Source: Singulisphaera sp. GP187
Lineage (GTDB): Bacteria > Planctomycetota > Planctomycetia > Gemmatales > Gemmataceae
Direction of reading: 5' to 3'
Length of the DNA stretch: 40,743 nucleotides
NCBI GenBank assembly: GCA_945868575.1
Contig: CAMBMH010000017.1
Location: forward strand, 1-40,743
Position 1 is the stretch's first letter, and each line of letters opens with the position of its first letter. Below, in pieces: positions 35,393 to 40,743 of this stretch. The notes beneath the pieces were generated by a model. It ran no database searches and was not told where the DNA came from. It was given only the letters and a program-made list of their open reading frames with translations. Position numbers and translations under genes: made by a program.

Positions 35393-36442
35393 TTACTTTT
35401 GGCGTTCGGGGCGCAACTCACGAATGATCGCGCCCGCGCGCCACATTTCCGAGTCGGCAACTTCCTTGAGTTCCTTCTCAAGGTTGGCGCGATAGTCGGT
35501 GCGGCTGTTGGCTTCAAGGGTGATGCGGGCTTCGTTGCCCGTTTCTACGCTCTTGTAAAGGTCCTGGAACACAGGACGGGTTGCGTCACGGAAACGCTTG
35601 AACCAGTCGAGAGCGCCGCGTTGAGCGGTGGTCGAACAGTTTGCGTACATCCAGTCCATACCATTCTCGGAGATAAGCGGGTAGAGGCTTTGGGTAGCTT
35701 CTTCGACCGTCTCATTGAAGGCTTCGGTGGGGGAGTGGCCGTTTTCGCGCAGCACCTCATATTGGGCAAGCCAAATACCATAGATCGCGCCCATCAGCAC
35801 GCCACGCTCGCCGGTGAGGTCGCTGACGACCTCTTTCTTGAAGTCGGTCTGGAACAGGAAACCCGCGCCGATTGCGATACCAAGGGCCTTGGCCCGATCA
35901 TGCGCATTACCGGTGAAGTCCTGGTGAACAGCGTAGCTAGCGTTGATCCCCTTGCCTTCGAGGAAAAGGCGGCGAACCGAGGTGCCCGAGCCCTTGGGGG
36001 CTACAAGGATCACATCGATGTCCGCTGGGGGAATGACATGGGTTTGGTCGGCGAAAATGATCGAGAAGCCGTGGCTGAAATAAAGCGCCTTGCCTTTGGT
36101 GAGGTGGGGCTTGAGCTTGGGCCAGAAGTCCTTTTGGCCGGCATCGGAGAGGAGATATTGGATGACGGTACCGCGCTTGGCGGCTTCTTCGAGATCAAAC
36201 AGGGTTTCGCCGGGCTTCCAGCCGTCCTGAACGGCCAGGTCATAGGACTTGGTGCCGGGGCGTTGACCAACAATTACCTTCACGCCGTTATCGCGCATAT
36301 TCAGCGATTGACCGCGTCCTTGTACCCCGTATCCCAATACGGCTACCGTTTCATTTGCCAGGATCTGGCGGATTTTTTCAGGTGGGTAATCCGAGCGCTC
36401 GATCACCGTTTCCTTATGCGAACCGACTTGAATCTCTCTCAT
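35393..36442 (-). CDS. ilvC: Ketol-acid reductoisomerase
   Basis: A 349-residue enzyme of the branched-chain amino acid pathway: it isomerises and reduces acetolactate with NAD(P)H. The Rossmann motif is G37-Y-G-V-Q-G42-R-G (LGYGVQGRGQSLNMRDNG). VAPKGSGTSVRRLF and the C-terminal knotted domain (SDLTGERGVLMGAIYGIW; ATQSLYPLISENGMDWMYANCSTTAQRGALDW) follow. This C-terminal part looks like the fungal and some bacterial type rather than the common short bacterial KARI. ATG 36442 with AGGA 9 nt upstream is chosen over a TTG six codons earlier. It ends at a strong terminator; the other ilv/leu genes are not in the window. Confidence 0.95.
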   Translation of the reverse strand: MREIQVGSHKETVIERSDYPPEKIRQILANETVAVLGYGVQGRGQSLNMRDNGVKVIVGQRPGTKSYDLAVQDGWKPGETLFDLEEAAKRGTVIQYLLSDAGQKDFWPKLKPHLTKGKALYFSHGFSIIFADQTHVIPPADIDVILVAPKGSGTSVRRLFLEGKGINASYAVHQDFTGNAHDRAKALGIAIGAGFLFQTDFKKEVVSDLTGERGVLMGAIYGIWLAQYEVLRENGHSPTEAFNETVEEATQSLYPLISENGMDWMYANCSTTAQRGALDWFKRFRDATRPVFQDLYKSVETGNEARITLEANSRTDYRANLEKELKEVADSEMWRAGAIIRELRPERQK

Positions 36443-37030
36443 GGGGTTGTCCTGGTCCAAATAAAACAGTGCCAGGGCGAATCCCTGACTGCAATTTCAG
36501 CCGGTATTTTACCGGAATCCCAGGCATCGGCCAACGAAATCTCCCTTGGAAAGTGGCCGACCTGGCACCCCAATTGCCAATACCTTTCAGGAAAATCCGC
36601 GGCGGGAAACCATTTGCTCCCTGAACAAATCCGAAGAAAGCGGTTAAAAAGTGTTGATTTGGGCGCAAAATTTGCAGCTCTACCTTTCCATTCCCCTCTC
36701 CTGTCCAGAGAACCAAGGACCTCCACAAATTTCTTGCAAATGTATCCCCTCCATGGTTTTGGGATCAGGTTATTGGCTTGGTTCCGGGATTTAACCAAAC
36801 TGCTTCGGTGGTTAGTAAAAGGGTTTTGTTTGGCTATCGTTTTGGAATCTTGCCCACACAGTTCCTGGTCTTTGGGCAAATTCCCGTTTAGCCTTCGGCA
36901 CAAAGCCACCTAGCTTCTAAAAAGCCCGAAGGGTCCGGTTCCCAAAGGAAGTAACCAGTCGCCTAGGCTTTTTTGACTTGCCGAAACCCCGCAATAAACC
37001 ACCAAAAACTTGAAGTCAGAGAGATTCCCC
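36443..37030. other. 588-nt intergenic region between divergent ilvC and dipeptidase genes, with a two-sided hairpin
   Basis: No gene is supported. AAAAAGCC (36919-36926) pairs with GGCTTTTT (36966-36973) around a 39-nt segment that itself can fold (GGTT/AACC with CC/GG). T-runs follow the stem on both strands, so it resembles a two-way terminator although the flanking genes diverge. A perfect palindrome, GCCTAGGC, covers 36961-36968. The region could hold promoters for both genes and an attenuator; none is clear by eye. Confidence 0.4.
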
Positions 37031-38110
37031 ATGTTTTTCTTCGACGCCCACCTCGACCTTGCCTGGAACGCTATCGAGTGGAACCGGGACCTAACCCGGA
37101 CCTGTCATGAGTTACGCAAGGTGGAGAAGGACCGTGGGCTGACCTTTAAGGCACGCTGCGCCAACACCGTAACCCTTCCCGATTTGCGCCAGGGGAAGGT
37201 TGGTATCGTAATCGGAACCCTGCTTGCCCGGGTAGTCCAGGAACAGAGCAACCCGTCATTTTGCCGCTACGACCATATGGAGGCTGCCCAGGCTGCGGCG
37301 ATGGGCCAATTGGCCTGGTACGCTGCCATGGAAAGGCGCGGAGATTTCCGCTGGATCAAAGGAAAAGCCGACCTCGAGGCCTCGATCAGCGACTGGTCCG
37401 CGGCTTCGCATGAGGGAAAAACACCCATAGGAATGATCCTTTCGATGGAGGGGGCTGATCCGGTCCTGGATCCATCGGAGCTGCCCATGTGGTTTGAAAA
37501 AGGTCTCCGTATCATCGGTCCCGCGCACTATGGCGTATCCCCATATGCCCACGGAACGGCCACGATTGGTGGGCTTTTCTCCAAGGGGCCGGACCTTCTT
37601 AAAAACATGGAAAAATTGGGCATTATCCTTGATGTGACCCACCTCGCCGACCAGGCTTTTGACGAGGCAATGTCCCTTTACCAGGGGCCTGTACTTGCCA
37701 GCCACCACAATTGCCGTGCGCTGGTGGATGATCAAAGGCAGCTGAGCGATGACCAAATCCGCCGTCTCATCGAACGGGGAGCGGTGATAGGCGCGGCCAT
37801 GGATACGTGGATGCTGGTTCCGGGTTGGAAACGGGGAACCACCACGGTCGAGTCGACGGGTGTGGGCCTTCGCCATGTCGCCGACCATATCGACCACATT
37901 TGCCAACTCGCCGGAAATGTCCGCCATGTCGGCATCGGGTCGGATCTGGATGGTGGATTTGGTCTGGAGCAGTCGCCTGGTGATCTTGATACGATTGCGG
38001 ATTTGAGCAAACTTTGCGAAATACTCAGGCAGCGTGGGTATAGCCAGATCGACCTTGAGGCGATCGCCCATGGCAACTGGATCCGGTTTTTCCGGCAGAA
38101 CCTTGCTTAG
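37031..38110 (+). CDS. Membrane dipeptidase family (M19) metallopeptidase
   Basis: A 359-residue amidohydrolase-fold protein of the M19 (renal dipeptidase) family, which cleaves dipeptides with two zinc ions. The metal ligands seen are H7 and D9 (FDAHLDLAW), E in LSMEGADPV (near 139), H in ILDVTHLAD and H in LASHHNCR; GIGSDLDGGFG and the C-terminal AIAHGNWIRF are also typical. The ATG at 37031 has AGAGAG about 8 nt upstream; a TTG seven codons earlier is less likely. No signal peptide is visible, so it is probably cytoplasmic. It lies 90 nt before the glycogen synthase gene, with no terminator, so the two may share a transcript. Confidence 0.92.
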   Translation: MFFFDAHLDLAWNAIEWNRDLTRTCHELRKVEKDRGLTFKARCANTVTLPDLRQGKVGIVIGTLLARVVQEQSNPSFCRYDHMEAAQAAAMGQLAWYAAMERRGDFRWIKGKADLEASISDWSAASHEGKTPIGMILSMEGADPVLDPSELPMWFEKGLRIIGPAHYGVSPYAHGTATIGGLFSKGPDLLKNMEKLGIILDVTHLADQAFDEAMSLYQGPVLASHHNCRALVDDQRQLSDDQIRRLIERGAVIGAAMDTWMLVPGWKRGTTTVESTGVGLRHVADHIDHICQLAGNVRHVGIGSDLDGGFGLEQSPGDLDTIADLSKLCEILRQRGYSQIDLEAIAHGNWIRFFRQNLA

Positions 38111-38200
38111 GTTCGCCGACGAGGTTTCTAGAGGGCGGGATTTGTCTTGGAGTTCGCCCAAAAATCCGAGAAAAAGAAGTCAAACCAAAAAGCGGGGCGA

Positions 38201-39721
38201 ATGATGCGGGTTTTGATTGCAGCTTCCGAAGTGGTTGGTTTCGTAAAAACAGGCGGGCTCGCTGATGTGGTGGGGGCGCTTGGCCGTGCGCTGCATCAAA
38301 AAGGGTTGGATGTTCGCATCGTCGTCCCTCTCTACCGCCAAATCCGTGAACAGCACCCGCTCAAGTTCACCGGTTGCAAATTTTCCGTACCGATGGGGGA
38401 CCGAATGGTCTCCGGAGCGGTTTGGGAGGCGAAACTTCCCGGATCCGAGGTACCCGTCCTTTGCATCGAGCAGGGGGGCTATTTCGAGCGCGATGACGCC
38501 GCCCAAGGATCGGGAATCTACCAATACAGCGGGCCAGGCGGGGCCAAGATCGACTACCCTGACAATGGCGAGCGTTTTGCCTTTTTTAATCGCGCCATTC
38601 TCGCCGTGATCCACCGGATGGGTTGGTGGCCCGAGATCATTCATTGCAACGATTGGCAAACAGGGCTGGTACCTGTTTTGTTGCGTCAGGAAGCGGACCG
38701 CGATCCGAACTTCACCGTGGCGCGCCGCTGGCGGACGGTCCGATGTCTTTTCACGATCCACAATATCGCCTATCAGGGGAATTTTCCGGCCCTGATGATG
38801 TATTGTGCCCGGCTGCCTGGGCATCTGTTCCATCATGAAGCCGTAGAGTTCCATGGCCAGCTCAGCTTTCTCAAGGCGGGCCTTAACTTTGCCGACCGCA
38901 TCAGCACGGTAAGCCCGACTTATGCCCTCGAAATCCAGACGCCTTGGTATGGGATGGGGATGGAAGGACTCCTCACCCGTCGCAGCGCGGTCCTTTCGGG
39001 GATCGTCAACGGAGTCGATTACAACGAGTGGAATCCCGAATCGGATCACCAGATTCCCGCCAATTTTGGCCCGGAAAATGTCCAGCCTGGCAAGGGAGTC
39101 TGCAAAGCGGCCCTGCAAAAACAGCTCGGCCTTGCGGTAGATCCAAGGGTACCTGTGCTTGGCATGATCGCTCGAATGGTCGAACAGAAGGGTTTTGATC
39201 TCATGGGGATCGCCCTCCCCACGGCCCTTCGCCAGGGGGCCCAATTTGTCTTGTTGGGTGATGGGGATCCGTGGCATCGCCGAACCATGGAAGAGATCGC
39301 CGCGCGCTTTCCCGGGCAGGTTTCGCTCAACTTCGGGTTTAATGAGCCGCTCGCCCACCTGATCGAGGCGGGTAGCGACATCTACCTCATGCCGAGTCTT
39401 TACGAGCCATCAGGGCTAAACCAGCTTTACAGTCTCAAATATGGGACGATCCCCGTGGTCCGGGCGACAGGAGGACTTGCCGACACCATCGTCGACGCCA
39501 CCCCCGACAATCTTGCCCGGGAGAGCGCAACGGGATTCCACTTTGGATCGTACCAGGCCGATGCGTTCGCCAAAGCGATGGTTCGCGCCACCCAGACCTG
39601 GCGCACCCAGCCTGATGTCTGGGCGCAACTGATGCGGACCGCGATGACCCGCGATTGGTCGTGGAACAAAAGCGCGGATTCGTACCAGGAGCTTTACCGG
39701 GTCACCTCCAATATCCGATAG
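38201..39721 (+). CDS. glgA: Glycogen synthase (ADP-glucose type, GT5)
   Basis: A 506-residue glycosyltransferase of family GT5 that extends alpha-1,4-glucan from ADP-glucose. Motifs: K16-T-G-G-L (FVKTGGLADVVGALG, ADP-glucose loop), IHCNDWQTGLVP, TIHNIAYQG, SGIVNGVDYNEWNP, ARMVEQKGFDL and the C-terminal PSLYEPSGLNQLYSLKYG with RATGGLADTI. Length is within the usual range. The ATG at 38201 (GGGG just upstream) is chosen; an ATG directly after it is nearly equal, and a TTG at 38147 adds 18 Lys-rich residues. It is followed after 78 nt by a GalT-like gene on the same strand, consistent with a small sugar-nucleotide/glycogen cluster. Confidence 0.95.
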   Translation: MMRVLIAASEVVGFVKTGGLADVVGALGRALHQKGLDVRIVVPLYRQIREQHPLKFTGCKFSVPMGDRMVSGAVWEAKLPGSEVPVLCIEQGGYFERDDAAQGSGIYQYSGPGGAKIDYPDNGERFAFFNRAILAVIHRMGWWPEIIHCNDWQTGLVPVLLRQEADRDPNFTVARRWRTVRCLFTIHNIAYQGNFPALMMYCARLPGHLFHHEAVEFHGQLSFLKAGLNFADRISTVSPTYALEIQTPWYGMGMEGLLTRRSAVLSGIVNGVDYNEWNPESDHQIPANFGPENVQPGKGVCKAALQKQLGLAVDPRVPVLGMIARMVEQKGFDLMGIALPTALRQGAQFVLLGDGDPWHRRTMEEIAARFPGQVSLNFGFNEPLAHLIEAGSDIYLMPSLYEPSGLNQLYSLKYGTIPVVRATGGLADTIVDATPDNLARESATGFHFGSYQADAFAKAMVRATQTWRTQPDVWAQLMRTAMTRDWSWNKSADSYQELYRVTSNIR

Positions 39722-39799
39722 CGGGAATCCGCGACTCCGGGTCGGTTGATGGGATGACTTTTGGGACTGGTTCCATTCTCACAAATTTTGTCCAAAATT

Positions 39800-40743
39800 A
39801 TGGCTTCACGCAAATCGGGTTCGCCGCAATGTTTCACGGGCGCAGACCCGCTGGGGCGCCACTTCACCATCATTTCCCCCTCAAGAGCCGAGCGACCCGG
39901 GGCTTTGGCTTCTGGTGTTTTGACGGGTGACGATTTTTCCCGTCCGGATCCGCATGAAAAGTGTCCATTTTGCCCGGGGAATGAAAACGAAACCCCGCCT
40001 TCCACCGCGTTCCAGAGCGACAAGACAGGCGCCTGGATTGGCCGGATCGTTCCCAATCGTTTCCCCGCAGTTTATGCGAAGGGGGTAAGTGACCCCAATG
40101 CGATATTTGGGGTCCACGAGGTGGTGATTGAAACGCCGGGGCATAATCCCGGTTGGGCCTATCCTGAAGCGCCGGACACCGCGGCCCTTTGGGAAATGAT
40201 CCTTTTGCGGATCAGGGAGCATCGGGAAAATCGCGATTTGAAGACCTTGGTCTGGTTTAAAAATCAGGGAGCTTCCGCCGGGGCGAGCCTGGAACATCCG
40301 CATTCGCAGATTTTGGGCACCTCGTTGGAAAGTCCGGCGCAGAAACGGACCAATCGACTTGCCGCCGCAGATTGGCGCAGGGAAGGATCTTCATGGCTGG
40401 CGCGATTGGTCGCGGGGGAAAAAAAGGCGCGCAAGCGGATGGTCTTCTCCCGGGAGGGATTTTCGGTCTTTTGTCCGGAGAGCATCCGGTCGCCTTATGG
40501 TCTGTGGCTGGTTCCCGATACCTATGAAGATCCGCTTTGTCCTACGCTGGGGGAGGCGATCCCTTTTTCCCGGGTGTTGGGGGAAACGCTGAGGCGGTTT
40601 CAGTTGGTGCATGGAGTCGATGCGCCTTTTAACCTGGTGCTCCATTTGCGTATGCCCGGGAAATATCCGGGGTTTGGCTGGTATCTGGAAGTGTTGCCCC
40701 GGCTTAGCCAATTCGCCGGGTGGGAGTGGGCCACAGAGACATT
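39800..40743 (+). CDS. galT: Galactose-1-phosphate uridylyltransferase-like protein, C-terminus cut by window edge
   Basis: The frame from the ATG at 39800 stays open to the right edge (314 codons). N-terminal ADPLGRHFTIISPSRAERP and K-C-P-F-C-P-G-N-E (zinc Cys pair), VPNRFPAV, FGVHEVVIETPGH and AGASLEHPHSQILGT, with the active-site HPH, are the classic GalT motifs; the enzyme swaps UMP between UDP-glucose and galactose-1-phosphate. Near the visible end the usual F-H-W-H-I-E-I-L-P-R-L block is F-G-W-Y-L-E-V-L-P-R-L, so both His of the second metal site are missing. The start lacks a clear Shine-Dalgarno; a TTG at 39788 is the only close alternative. It probably follows glgA in the same transcript. 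The related ADP-glucose phosphorylase group is possible. Confidence 0.88.
   Translation, partial: MASRKSGSPQCFTGADPLGRHFTIISPSRAERPGALASGVLTGDDFSRPDPHEKCPFCPGNENETPPSTAFQSDKTGAWIGRIVPNRFPAVYAKGVSDPNAIFGVHEVVIETPGHNPGWAYPEAPDTAALWEMILLRIREHRENRDLKTLVWFKNQGASAGASLEHPHSQILGTSLESPAQKRTNRLAAADWRREGSSWLARLVAGEKKARKRMVFSREGFSVFCPESIRSPYGLWLVPDTYEDPLCPTLGEAIPFSRVLGETLRRFQLVHGVDAPFNLVLHLRMPGKYPGFGWYLEVLPRLSQFAGWEWATET

Noticed and set aside
36439-36909. 156-codon minus-strand frame upstream of ilvC
   Set aside because: It runs into the ilvC start, has mixed composition without a recognised domain and is probably chance.
35360-36913. 517-codon open frame on the plus strand
   Set aside because: It is antisense to ilvC over most of its length, has no recognisable domain, and ilvC is beyond doubt.
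38180-39358. 392-codon open frame on the minus strand
   Set aside because: It is antisense to the glycogen synthase gene and shows no family resemblance.
1-40743. CRISPR arrays, insertion sequences or prophage genes
   Set aside because: No regularly spaced repeats, transposase motifs or phage structural genes are seen on either strand.

Overview
The window looks like chromosomal DNA of a planctomycete. The main evidence is the dense set of families expanded in that phylum: haem-binding PSCyt/PSD proteins (DUF1549/DUF1553 and DUF1587/DUF1592/DUF1588/DUF1585), their DUF1501 and DUF1552 partners, a DUF1559 pseudopilin-like protein and Tat-type leaders. A family such as Gemmataceae is possible but cannot be fixed from the sequence alone. 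I see no insertion sequence, prophage, CRISPR array or rRNA.

Layout. 1-0.5 kb: a stand-alone M41-type metalloprotease cut by the left edge (minus strand) and a tRNA-Gln(TTG). 0.7-5.7 kb: PSCyt/PSD protein with a LamG-like insert, followed by a DUF1552 protein. 6.1-9.0 kb: a methyltransferase with zinc ribbon and Ig-like region, a DUF2752 membrane protein and a lipoprotein. 9.1-12.5 kb (minus): CE15-like esterase, glyA and a HAD phosphatase. 12.7-20.0 kb (minus): PQQ-type beta-propeller, DUF1501, DUF1549/DUF1553, DUF1501. 20.4-25.3 kb (plus): DUF1549/DUF1553 protein with a discoidin-like insert, then DUF1501. These last two blocks are transcribed away from a shared 441-nt intergenic region. 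25.4-27.4 kb: cysK, a decayed copy of an FHA-protein tail, a structured RNA candidate and the intact FHA gene. 27.6-31 kb (minus): a small secreted Tyr/Pro/Gly-rich protein and a GH38-like protein. 31.0-33.1 kb: DUF1559 protein and UDP-glucuronate decarboxylase-like enzyme. 33.2-36.4 kb (minus): lone DUF1501, MEKHLA-domain protein and ilvC. 37.0 kb to the end (plus): M19 dipeptidase, glycogen synthase and a GalT-like gene cut by the right edge.

How the genes may work together. The PSCyt/PSD proteins carry CXXCH haem sites and export signals. Each is paired with an exported DUF1501/DUF1552 protein, giving three two-gene modules plus a propeller-DUF1501 pair and a lone DUF1501. LamG-like and discoidin-like inserts suggest carbohydrate or surface binding; the actual substrates are unknown. 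Housekeeping metabolism (glyA, cysK, ilvC, glgA, galT, UDP-sugar decarboxylase) is interspersed.

The best candidates for something undescribed are the structured, terminator-ended RNA at about 26.72-26.86 kb beside the FHA tail remnant, the GH38-like protein that appears to lack the catalytic nucleophile, and the GalT-like protein that lacks the second HxH metal motif.
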